Shown here one piece after another: positions 33,616 through 41,581 of a stretch of 47,417 nucleotides of DNA (the first letter of the stretch is position 1; each line of letters opens with the position of its first letter). The position numbers were made by a program, and so were the translations under genes. The notes under the pieces are model-generated. The model ran no database searches and was not told where the DNA came from. It saw nothing but the letters and a program-made list of their open reading frames with translations. Source of the DNA: an uncultured Prevotellaceae bacterium (GTDB lineage: Bacteria; Bacteroidota; Bacteroidia; Bacteroidales; Bacteroidaceae); assembly GCA_900318815.1 (NCBI GenBank), contig ONMA01000022.1, positions 1-47,417 on the forward strand. The letters are read 5' to 3'.

Positions 33616-36516
33616 ATGAGGCAATATAAACTATCCCTGCTATTGGTTTCCTGTCTGCTATTTCTCTCTCTCAGAGGAGCAGCACAGGAGGCCGCCGACT
33701 TCACCTTCAGGCACCTGGGGCAGGCCGACGGACTGAGAAGCCAGCGCATCTACAGCATTGTGCAGACGGACGACGGGGCGGTGTGGTGGTCTACCAAGAG
33801 CGACGTAGAGCGATACAACGGCGTGTCTATCCGTCACTATCTGCCTGGCGACCAGAGTTTGTATAGTGACTTTGCGGGGAAGTCCATCAAACTGCGCGTC
33901 TTTTCCTACACGGAGAACGGACGGCTTGACCGTCGTCTGCTGGCATTCGACAACAAGGGGCGCATCTTTGTCTTTGACGAGTTGCACGACAATTTCCGTC
34001 AGCATGCCGACATCAGAGACTTGACGAAGGACCATCTCAACCTGAACGACATCCTGATGACCCGTCAGGGTCTGTGGTTAGCCACGAACACAGGCATCTA
34101 CTTCTTGCACGAGAATCAGCTGACACCCGTGGTAAAGGACGTGCATGCCAACCATATCATTCAGACCGACCGCTCGCTTCTCTTCTGTACCCGCCAAGGC
34201 GTGCTGGAATATGCCCTATCGTCCGGCAATCCCAGCCCCAGCACCCCCATGTCCACCATTGTCGACTGCGACGTGGAGAGCGGCTACTACGATTCCACCT
34301 ACAACAGGGTCTGGTTAGGCGGCTATTCCAGCGGTGTGAGTATCATCTCCTACGACAAGACGGGCAAAATCACCGGGTGCAAGCAGGCCGTATCGGACGT
34401 TGCCATCAAGCACAACCCCATACGCAGTTTCTGTCCGCTGAACGAGAAGACCATGCTGATAGGCATCGACGGTCTGGGTGTCTATAAGGTGAACCGGCAG
34501 CCGTTGCCATCGGGCCAATACGTATGCCACCCACTCTTCAATGCCAATGAGGGAGCGTGCGGCGTGCTCCACGGCAACGGCATCTACGCCCTGCTGCACG
34601 ATGTGTGGGACAACATCTTTATCTGCTCCTATTCCGGCGGCATAGACATTGCCCGCCCCGTAGGCACCACGATAGCCATCTTCCAGCACCTGCGCAACAA
34701 CCAGCAGTCGATTATCAACGACCGAGTGAACAGCATAGAGCCCTATCAGGACGACATGCTGATGATGGGCACCGACGACGGCGTGAGCATCTACAACCAA
34801 CAGACCAAGACCTGGTATCACACCTGCCGGGGCACAGTGGTGCTCGATCTCTGCAAGACTCCCCAAGGCACCGTGCTGGCCGCTACCTACGGCAAGGGAG
34901 TACTCGAAATCCTCGACAACGGCAACTACCGTCCTCTCTGTACGAAAGCCAATGGCATCCTCGACGACGACCACGTGTACAAGTTGTACTTCGACAAGGA
35001 GGGCAGCCTGTGGATGGGATGCCTCGACGGCAGTCTGGTGCAGAAGACGGCCAAGGTGTGCAAATACTACCCCATCCACTACGTGAAGGACATCCTACAG
35101 TTGCCCGACGGGCAGATGGCCATTGCCAACTCCGATGGCATAAGACTCATTGACCCCACGACGGGAAAGATTGGCGAGCTGAACTATGCCCCGGAGCAGG
35201 ACGAGGACGTGAACCGCTACGTACACACCATGTATCTGAACGGCCAGAAGGAACTATGGATAGGCACCGACGGCGGCGGTATCTACATCTACGACCTCAG
35301 CACCAGGCACAGCCAGCACCTGACCCAGAAGGATGGACTCACCTCCAACTTCGTGAGCAGCATCAGCAAGGATGCCTTCGGACGCATCATTATTGCCACC
35401 GACAACGGCCTGGCCTTTACCCACCCCGACAAACCCAACCGTGTCATCGGAGTGAACTACTGCTATGGCGTAGACCGCGAATATACAAGCCGCTCGGTAG
35501 TTCACCTGAAGAACGGCCATATCATCTTAGGCTCCACTACAGGAGCAGTAATCATCGACCCCCTGCACGTGCAGGAAATCAATTACACCACCCACCTGAA
35601 TCTGCTTGGAGTGAGCTGTGCCGATGACGACGACGAGCAGTTTGCCCAGCGTATGCACCAAGAACTGGCCCGTCGCGAGCTGTACCTAAGCTACCGCCAG
35701 CGCACCTTCGAACTGTTTTATGAGAGCATCAACCTGCGCAACCAGTCGGACATCGTCTATCAGTACAAGGTGGGCAATGGTGAGTGGAGCATGCCCACCG
35801 ACCAGCAGCAAGTGAGGTTCAACAACATGGAACCGGGCAAACACGTGCTGACGGTGAGAAGCGTGAGCCGCACTTGCGGTGCCGTACTCGACGAGACAAC
35901 CCTTACCATCCACATCGGCCAGCCCTGGTGGAAAACCTGGTGGATGCAAATCATCTACCTCTTCTTACTCTTTCTGGCGTTCTATGCAGCCTGGCATGTC
36001 TATCAGCTCCACACGAAGTATATGAGGTTGGTTGTGGGTAATTTGCAGGACAATCGGAGGTTTGAGGATAGCCGTGAGGCCGAGGAGAGACATGACGATG
36101 AAGGTAATCTCGTAACTCCGTCCCCTCGTACCTTCGTACCCCCGCAGGATCTCACCTCCATTCCCCCGGAAGATCTCCCCCCTGTTACTCCAGAAAGCAA
36201 CGCCTCCGGTTCCGAATTCATTAGCCGGGCCACCAAGATTGTCGTCGACCACATCAGCGATGCTAACTTCAACATCGACCGCCTTTGCCGTGAGATGGCC
36301 ATGAGCCGCACGCTGTTCTACGTAAAGCTGAAGTCGTACACGGGCGAATCGCCCCAGGACTTCATCCGTATCATCCGCCTGGAGCGGGCCGCCTCCCTAC
36401 TGCGCAACGGCCGCAGTGTGACCGATGCCGCTGCCCTGTCGGGCTTCGACAATCCCAAGTATTTCAGCACCGTGTTCAAGAAGTATTTCGGTGTCTCACC
36501 CTCCAAATATCAGTAA
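33616..36516 (+). CDS. membrane-spanning propeller / Y_Y_Y / AraC one-component regulator
   Basis: The 966-residue protein has a signal peptide (to GAAQEAADF) and two beta-propellers of Reg_prop repeats (DGLRSQRIYSIVQTDDGAVW, then many such as KELWIGTDGGGIYIYD). A Y_Y_Y domain follows (YQYKVGNGEWSMP to HVLTVRSV), with one membrane helix (about 775-797). A linker with PP-rich segments (811-862) leads to a C-terminal AraC HTH (about 866-966, ISDANFNIDRLCREMAMSRT, FDNPKYFSTVFKKYFGVSPS). The histidine kinase and receiver of normal hybrid two-component regulators are absent. The sensor is thus joined straight to the DNA-binding domain. It presumably detects a glycan fragment in the periplasm and activates the GH3-GH5-GH5-GH94 genes downstream. 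Confidence 0.9.
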   Translation: MRQYKLSLLLVSCLLFLSLRGAAQEAADFTFRHLGQADGLRSQRIYSIVQTDDGAVWWSTKSDVERYNGVSIRHYLPGDQSLYSDFAGKSIKLRVFSYTENGRLDRRLLAFDNKGRIFVFDELHDNFRQHADIRDLTKDHLNLNDILMTRQGLWLATNTGIYFLHENQLTPVVKDVHANHIIQTDRSLLFCTRQGVLEYALSSGNPSPSTPMSTIVDCDVESGYYDSTYNRVWLGGYSSGVSIISYDKTGKITGCKQAVSDVAIKHNPIRSFCPLNEKTMLIGIDGLGVYKVNRQPLPSGQYVCHPLFNANEGACGVLHGNGIYALLHDVWDNIFICSYSGGIDIARPVGTTIAIFQHLRNNQQSIINDRVNSIEPYQDDMLMMGTDDGVSIYNQQTKTWYHTCRGTVVLDLCKTPQGTVLAATYGKGVLEILDNGNYRPLCTKANGILDDDHVYKLYFDKEGSLWMGCLDGSLVQKTAKVCKYYPIHYVKDILQLPDGQMAIANSDGIRLIDPTTGKIGELNYAPEQDEDVNRYVHTMYLNGQKELWIGTDGGGIYIYDLSTRHSQHLTQKDGLTSNFVSSISKDAFGRIIIATDNGLAFTHPDKPNRVIGVNYCYGVDREYTSRSVVHLKNGHIILGSTTGAVIIDPLHVQEINYTTHLNLLGVSCADDDDEQFAQRMHQELARRELYLSYRQRTFELFYESINLRNQSDIVYQYKVGNGEWSMPTDQQQVRFNNMEPGKHVLTVRSVSRTCGAVLDETTLTIHIGQPWWKTWWMQIIYLFLLFLAFYAAWHVYQLHTKYMRLVVGNLQDNRRFEDSREAEERHDDEGNLVTPSPRTFVPPQDLTSIPPEDLPPVTPESNASGSEFISRATKIVVDHISDANFNIDRLCREMAMSRTLFYVKLKSYTGESPQDFIRIIRLERAASLLRNGRSVTDAAALSGFDNPKYFSTVFKKYFGVSPSKYQ

Positions 36517-36539
36517 TTTGGGTGAAAAAGCTAACAAAT

Positions 36540-36583
36540 AAGGGTTTCAAAACTGACAAAAAAAGTTTTGTAACCCTTTTTTC
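36540..36583 (+). terminator. rho-independent terminator after the regulator
   Basis: AAGGGTTTCAAAAC pairs with GTTTTGTAACCCTT (one T-T mismatch), followed by a T-tract. It separates the regulator from the GH3 gene. Confidence 0.85.
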
Positions 36584-36617
36584 ATGTTTTTCAAACCTAT
36601 TTCTCGCAATGTTTAGC

Positions 36618-36625
36618 TAACTTTG
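36618..36625 (+). promoter_or_regulatory. -7 box for the glycoside hydrolase operon
   Basis: TAACTTTG lies 30 nt before the GH3 start. No TTTG is found at the -33 position, as expected for a promoter needing an activator such as the AraC-type regulator next door. Confidence 0.5.
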
Positions 36626-36654
36626 CAAAAACTTTAAATATACACAATACTAAC

Positions 36655-39051
36655 ATGAAGAAAACCATTTTCATTCTTAGCCTTATGATTCAACAGGCAC
36701 AAGCATTTGCACAGCAGACACCCCAGCTGAACGCCGACAACATCGACGAGGTGATTGCTGCCATGACATTAGAAGAGAAAGCCCAGATGCTGGTGGGCGG
36801 CGGTAACAAAGACTTCGTGGGCAGCGGTGCCATGATGGGCCACCAAGAGAAGCTCGTGGCCGGTGCTGCCGGTATCACCGTGGCCATTCCCCGACTGGGT
36901 ATTCCCGCCACCGTGATGTGCGACGGCCCTGCCGGCGTACACATCGACGGAACTCGCAAGGGTACCGACCAGACATTCTATGCCACGGGCTTCCCCGTGG
37001 GCACCTGTCTGGCATGCACCTGGAACACCGAACTGGTGGAGCAGGTGGGACAGGCCATCGGCAACGAGACCTTAGAGTATGGCTGCGACGTGATTCTCGG
37101 CCCCGGCCTCAACATCCATCGCAACCCGCTCTGCGGCCGTAACTTCGAGTACTACAGCGAAGACCCCTTCGTCACCGGAGCTATCGGCGTCGCCTGCGTA
37201 AAAGGCATACAGAGTCAGGGCGTGGGCGTGAGCATCAAACACTTCGCCGTGAACTCACAGGAGGGCGACCGTACCCGAGTGAGCGAGAACGTCAGTCAGC
37301 GTGCCTTGCGCGAAATCTATCTGCGCGGGTTCGAACGGGTGGTTCGCGAGAGCGACCCTTGGACCATCATGTCTTCGTACAACAAGATTAACGGGGTCTA
37401 CGCCCAGGGCAACAAAGACCTGCTCACCGACGTGCTGCGCAACGAGTGGGGCTTCCAGGGCATCGTGATGACCGACTGGATTGGCAAGCGTCACGACCTG
37501 CCCACAGAGCAGGAAGTCTCGGCAGGCAACGACCTGATGATGCCAGGCTACGGCGCACAGGCCACCGACATCGTAGAGGCCGTGAAGGCAGGTCGTCTTG
37601 AGATGAAGGATGTAGACCGCAACGTGCGCCGCATGCTGCAGTACATCGTGAAGACCCCACGCTTCAAAGGCTATCAATTCTCTAACAAGCCCGACACCAA
37701 GACCCATGCAGCCATCACTCGTCAGAGCAGCACGGAGGGCATGGTACTTCTGAAGAACGAGGGTGCCCTACCCTTCCAAACTGAGGTAGCCTCCTCTCCT
37801 CTCTCCTCTCTCCCCTCTCCACTTATCAAGACAGTAGCATTGTTCGGTGTGAATAGCTACGATTTCTTTTCGGGAGGTCTGGGTTCTGGCTGTGTCAACG
37901 TGCCCTACGTGGTCGATATGGTGACAGGACTGAAGAATGCCGGTATCGGCACCACGCCCGCCCTTACCGAAATCTATCAGGACTACGTGCAGTATGCCCG
38001 CAAGAAACTGCGCATCGACAAGAACCCCGAGATGTGGTTCCTGGATCAGGGTCAGCCGAAGCTCGACGAGATAGAGATTACCGACCGTGCCATCCAGCAT
38101 GAGTTGCCGCAGGCCGATGCCGCCATCATCACCATTGGCCGTCAGGCAGGCGAGGGTATCGACCGCGCCATCGAGGGAGAGTTCTGCCTCTCGCAGACAG
38201 AGCGCGACCTGCTGACGCGCGTTGCCAATGCCTTCCACGCCGCTAATAAGCCCGTCGTCGTCATCATCAACAGCGGTTCCGTCATCGAGACAGCCTCTTG
38301 GCGCGACTATGCCGATGCTATTCTCGTGGCCTGGCAACCCGGGCAGGAGGGCGGCAACTCCGTGGCCGACGTACTTACCGGACGCGAGAACCCATCGGGC
38401 AAGCTCACCATGACCTGGCCCATCGCTGCCACCGACCACCCCTCTACGGCCAACTTCCCGCAAGAGCCGCCCTACTACAACCTCTCGGAGAAACTCTACG
38501 GAGAACGCATGCAGGGCGTGAACTACTCTAACCACGAGGAAGACATCTACGTGGGCTACCGTTACTTCGACACCTTCGGCAAGCGTGTAGCCTATCCTTT
38601 CGGCTATGGTCTCAGCTACACCACGTTCGCCTACAGCAATGCAAAGATGAAGAAGCTGAAGGATGAAAGCATTGAACTGACGGTGACCGTGAAGAATACT
38701 GGCAACCGTGCCGGCAAGGAGATTGCACAGGTCTATGTGGCCGCCCCCAAGTCAAATACTATGGAAAAGCCCGCCAAGGAACTGAAGGCATTCGCCAAGA
38801 CTCGCAACCTGCAGCCCGGCGAGAGCCAGGTGCTCACCATGCGCATTGACCGGCGCGATCTTGCCTCGTTCGCCGAGGAGCAGAGCCAGTGGGTAGTGGA
38901 GCCGGGCAGCTATGACTTCCTCATCGGTGCCAGCAGTGCCGACATCCGTTGCCGCCTCGCTGCCAACATCGGTGCCTATACCGAGGAGGCCAACAACGTG
39001 CTGAAGCCGCAGAGCAAGCTCAACCTGCTCAGAGTGAAGAGTGAAGAGTGA
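36655..39051 (+). CDS. GH3 beta-glucosidase, secreted
   Basis: The 798-residue protein has a signal peptide (MKKTIFILSLMIQQAQAFAQ). The (beta/alpha)8 domain carries RLGIPATVMCDGPAGVH, KHFAVNSQE and the nucleophile D274 in VMTDWIGKRHD. The second sandwich domain has QAGEGIDRAIEGEFCL, with acid/base candidates among its Glu residues, and an Fn3-like C-terminus. It releases glucose from the non-reducing end of beta-glucan oligosaccharides. It is the first gene after the regulator. SSPLSSLPSPLI (about 380-391) is encoded by a CTCTCCT repeat. The stop codon falls inside an AGAGTGA repeat. Confidence 0.93.
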   Translation: MKKTIFILSLMIQQAQAFAQQTPQLNADNIDEVIAAMTLEEKAQMLVGGGNKDFVGSGAMMGHQEKLVAGAAGITVAIPRLGIPATVMCDGPAGVHIDGTRKGTDQTFYATGFPVGTCLACTWNTELVEQVGQAIGNETLEYGCDVILGPGLNIHRNPLCGRNFEYYSEDPFVTGAIGVACVKGIQSQGVGVSIKHFAVNSQEGDRTRVSENVSQRALREIYLRGFERVVRESDPWTIMSSYNKINGVYAQGNKDLLTDVLRNEWGFQGIVMTDWIGKRHDLPTEQEVSAGNDLMMPGYGAQATDIVEAVKAGRLEMKDVDRNVRRMLQYIVKTPRFKGYQFSNKPDTKTHAAITRQSSTEGMVLLKNEGALPFQTEVASSPLSSLPSPLIKTVALFGVNSYDFFSGGLGSGCVNVPYVVDMVTGLKNAGIGTTPALTEIYQDYVQYARKKLRIDKNPEMWFLDQGQPKLDEIEITDRAIQHELPQADAAIITIGRQAGEGIDRAIEGEFCLSQTERDLLTRVANAFHAANKPVVVIINSGSVIETASWRDYADAILVAWQPGQEGGNSVADVLTGRENPSGKLTMTWPIAATDHPSTANFPQEPPYYNLSEKLYGERMQGVNYSNHEEDIYVGYRYFDTFGKRVAYPFGYGLSYTTFAYSNAKMKKLKDESIELTVTVKNTGNRAGKEIAQVYVAAPKSNTMEKPAKELKAFAKTRNLQPGESQVLTMRIDRRDLASFAEEQSQWVVEPGSYDFLIGASSADIRCRLAANIGAYTEEANNVLKPQSKLNLLRVKSEE
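37791..37820. repeat. CTCTCCT heptanucleotide tract inside the GH3 gene
   Basis: About four CTCTCCT units (the last with one change) sit between the two structural domains of the enzyme. They match the tracts in cca and after the DASS gene. Confidence 0.75.
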
Positions 39052-39103
39052 AGAGTGAAGAGTGAAAAGTGAAGAGTGAAGAGTGAAGAGTGAAGAGTGA
39101 AGA
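39031..39103. repeat. AGAGTGA heptanucleotide tandem repeat over the GH3 stop codon
   Basis: Ten units of AGAGTGA (one reads AAAGTGA) run from the last GH3 codons into the gap before the first GH5 gene. The repeat supplies the TGA stop; unit gain or loss would alter only the last residues. Confidence 0.9.
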
Positions 39104-39148
39104 ATTTGATTTTGCAAAATTGACTATTAATATAATTAGAAAAATAAA

Positions 39149-40339
39149 ATGAAGAGAAACGTTATTACAGTAATGCGCAGTCTGCTCGTAGCAGTCGGGC
39201 TGCTATCAGCCACCACGGCCGTATGCCAGCCCACGGCGAAGGAATGGAACAAGGATGTTGTGGGGTGGAACCTCGGCAACCAGTTTGAATGCTCGGCCCC
39301 CGGACAGGACGGCGAGTCGATGGCCATCGGGAACCCCGACAACAGTATCAAGGCCGAAACGGCCTGGGGCAACCCCGTGGTGACGAAGAAGACCATCAAG
39401 GCCGTGAAGGACGCGGGCTTCAATGCCATCCGCATCCCCATCCGCTGGCAGTGCCACATCACTAATGCCGCCGCCATGAGCATCGACAAGGCATGGCTCG
39501 CCCGTATCAAGGAAGTGGTGAACTGGTGTCTGGCCAACGACCTGAAGGTCATCATCAACACCCACCACGACAAGTGGTTGGAGGGACGTCCCACCAACGA
39601 ATATAAGGACGAGAACAACCAGAAACTGGCCCTGCTGTGGCTGAACATAGCCAGCGAGTTTGCCAATTACGACTACCGCGTGGCCTTTGCCGGCACCAAC
39701 GAAGTACACATCAAGGACAACTGGGGCAAGCCCGAGAAGGAGAACCTGGCCGTGCAGAACTCCTACAACCAGACCTTCATCGACGTGGTTCGCGCCACGG
39801 GCGGCAATAATGCCAAGCGTCACCTCATCGTGCAGACCTACGTGTGCAACCCCGACTTCGGCCTCTACGACGGCGACTTCATTATTCCCACCGATGCCGA
39901 GGGCAATGGCAACGACTACCTGAGTGTGGAGTTCCACTACTACACCCCGTGGGACTATGCCGGCGAGTGCAAGTTCAACTTTTGGGGCAATCCCTATAAG
40001 GACAAGGGTGAAGCCTCGCCTTCCGACGAGCAGACCATGAGCGAGTTCTTCGACAAGGTGGTCAACACCTGGAGCAACAAGGGTCTCGGCATCGTCATGG
40101 GCGAATGGGGCGTGACCGACCGCCAGAAAAGCGGGCAGACAGATCTCATCCACGAGAACATCACCTATTATTGTAAGTTCCTCGTCAGCGAGGCCAAGAA
40201 GCGCGGGTTCTCGACCTTCATCTGGGACAACAACACCTTTGGCAGCGGTCCCGAACACTTCGGTATCTTCGACCGCAAAGCCGGCATGAAGGTGAAGGCC
40301 GACTGGGTACTGAAAGGAGTCATGGAAGGGCAGAAGTAA
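39149..40339 (+). CDS. GH5 endo-beta-glucanase, secreted
   Basis: The 396-residue protein has a signal peptide (to TTAVCQPTA). VVGWNLGNQFE opens the catalytic barrel, INTHHDKW is the conserved His-containing strand, and GTNEVH contains the acid/base E185. EFHYYTPWDYAG and VMGEWGV contain the remaining catalytic residues, with E319 as nucleophile. This is the pattern of clan GH-A family 5 cellulases. TNEVH replaces the common NEP. The enzyme should cut internal beta-1,4 (or mixed-linkage) glucan bonds in the periplasm or outside the cell. No carbohydrate-binding module is present. Confidence 0.9.
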   Translation: MKRNVITVMRSLLVAVGLLSATTAVCQPTAKEWNKDVVGWNLGNQFECSAPGQDGESMAIGNPDNSIKAETAWGNPVVTKKTIKAVKDAGFNAIRIPIRWQCHITNAAAMSIDKAWLARIKEVVNWCLANDLKVIINTHHDKWLEGRPTNEYKDENNQKLALLWLNIASEFANYDYRVAFAGTNEVHIKDNWGKPEKENLAVQNSYNQTFIDVVRATGGNNAKRHLIVQTYVCNPDFGLYDGDFIIPTDAEGNGNDYLSVEFHYYTPWDYAGECKFNFWGNPYKDKGEASPSDEQTMSEFFDKVVNTWSNKGLGIVMGEWGVTDRQKSGQTDLIHENITYYCKFLVSEAKKRGFSTFIWDNNTFGSGPEHFGIFDRKAGMKVKADWVLKGVMEGQK

Positions 40340-40340
40340 A

Positions 40341-40405
40341 ATCGTCTATCCGTCTAACCGTCAAACAATTCGTCTAACCGTCTAACAAACCGTCTAACCG
40401 TCAAG
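40341..40405 (+). repeat. CGTCTAACCGTC repeats before the second GH5 gene
   Basis: Three exact CGTCTAACCGTC units and partial ones (CGTCTATC, CGTCTAAC) fill the gap between the GH5 genes. The last ends 8 nt before the ATG at 40414, as in front of the regulator gene. Confidence 0.85.
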
Positions 40406-40413
40406 AAATAAAT

Positions 40414-41547
40414 ATGAGAAAGATTCTATCCTTGGCCGTAGTTGCCATGATGTTGTTGGCGCTGAGCACCTGCACAAGTAAGAGTGAGAAGAACGAGGGA
40501 GTGAACAACTTCCGCATTGAGCGTGGAACGAACGTGAGCCACTGGCTGTCGCAGAGCGAGGAACGTGGTGAAGCCCGTCGCCTGCATATCCAGGAAGACG
40601 ACTTCGCCCGTTTGGACTCGCTGGGTTTCGACTTCGTGCGACTGCCCATCGACGAGGTGCAGTTCTGGGATGAGGAGGGCAACAAGATTCCCGAGGCATG
40701 GGACTTGCTGATCAATGCCATCAACTGGGCTGAGAAGCATCACCTGCGCACCATCGTCGACCTGCACATCATCCGTTCGCACTATTTTAATGCCGTCAAC
40801 GAGGGTGGCGACGATGCCAATACCCTATTCACCTCGGATACCGCACAGCAAGACCTCATCAATATGTGGTTCCAGTTGAGCGACGTGCTCAAGGGCTACA
40901 GCGTCGACTCCGTGGCCTACGAGTTTATGAACGAGCCTGTGGCCGACGAGCACGACCAGTGGAACCAGCTGATTGCCAAGGTACACAAGGCTTTGCGCGA
41001 ACGCGAGCCGCAGCGCACGCTGGTCATCGGCAGCAACCGCTGGCAGGGCTACGAGACGATGAAGTACCTGCAAGTGCCCGAGGGCGACAAGAACATCATC
41101 CTGTCGTTCCACTACTACAACCCCATGATCCTGACCCACTACGGTGCCCCCTGGACGCCCATCGGCCAGTACACAGGCAAGGTAAACTATCCCGGCATCA
41201 TCGTCTCGAAGGAAGACTACGAGGCAGCCTCCGACTCACTGAAGCCGCTGCTCGAAGAATACACCAAGCAGGAATGGAACGTCGACAAGATCCGTGCCGA
41301 CTTTGCCGATGCCATTTCCGTGGCCAAGAAGTACGACTTGCAGCTGTTCTGCGGCGAGTGGGGCGTGTTTGAGCCCGTTGACCGCGAGCTGGCCTATCAG
41401 TGGACCAAGGACATGCTCACCGTGTTCAAGGAGAACAACATTGCCTGGACTACCTGGTGCTATGATGCCGACTTCGGTTTCTGGGACCAGCAGAAGCACG
41501 ACTTCAAGGACAAGCCGCTGGTGGAACTGCTGATGAGTGAGAAATAA
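40414..41547 (+). CDS. GH5 family glycoside hydrolase, lipoprotein
   Basis: The 377-residue protein has a signal peptide with a lipobox-like LSTCTSK, so it is probably lipid-anchored at the surface. RGTNVSHWLSQ opens the barrel, VDLHIIRSHYF carries the conserved His, EFMNEPVADEH holds the acid/base E174, and LFCGEWGVF holds the nucleophile E315. It belongs to clan GH-A family 5 but differs from the preceding GH5, probably another subfamily with a different chain length or linkage preference. It lies in the same operon, 74 nt downstream. Confidence 0.9.
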   Translation: MRKILSLAVVAMMLLALSTCTSKSEKNEGVNNFRIERGTNVSHWLSQSEERGEARRLHIQEDDFARLDSLGFDFVRLPIDEVQFWDEEGNKIPEAWDLLINAINWAEKHHLRTIVDLHIIRSHYFNAVNEGGDDANTLFTSDTAQQDLINMWFQLSDVLKGYSVDSVAYEFMNEPVADEHDQWNQLIAKVHKALREREPQRTLVIGSNRWQGYETMKYLQVPEGDKNIILSFHYYNPMILTHYGAPWTPIGQYTGKVNYPGIIVSKEDYEAASDSLKPLLEEYTKQEWNVDKIRADFADAISVAKKYDLQLFCGEWGVFEPVDRELAYQWTKDMLTVFKENNIAWTTWCYDADFGFWDQQKHDFKDKPLVELLMSEK

Positions 41548-41581
41548 ATGATCATCATTGAACAATTATAAACTATACGAA

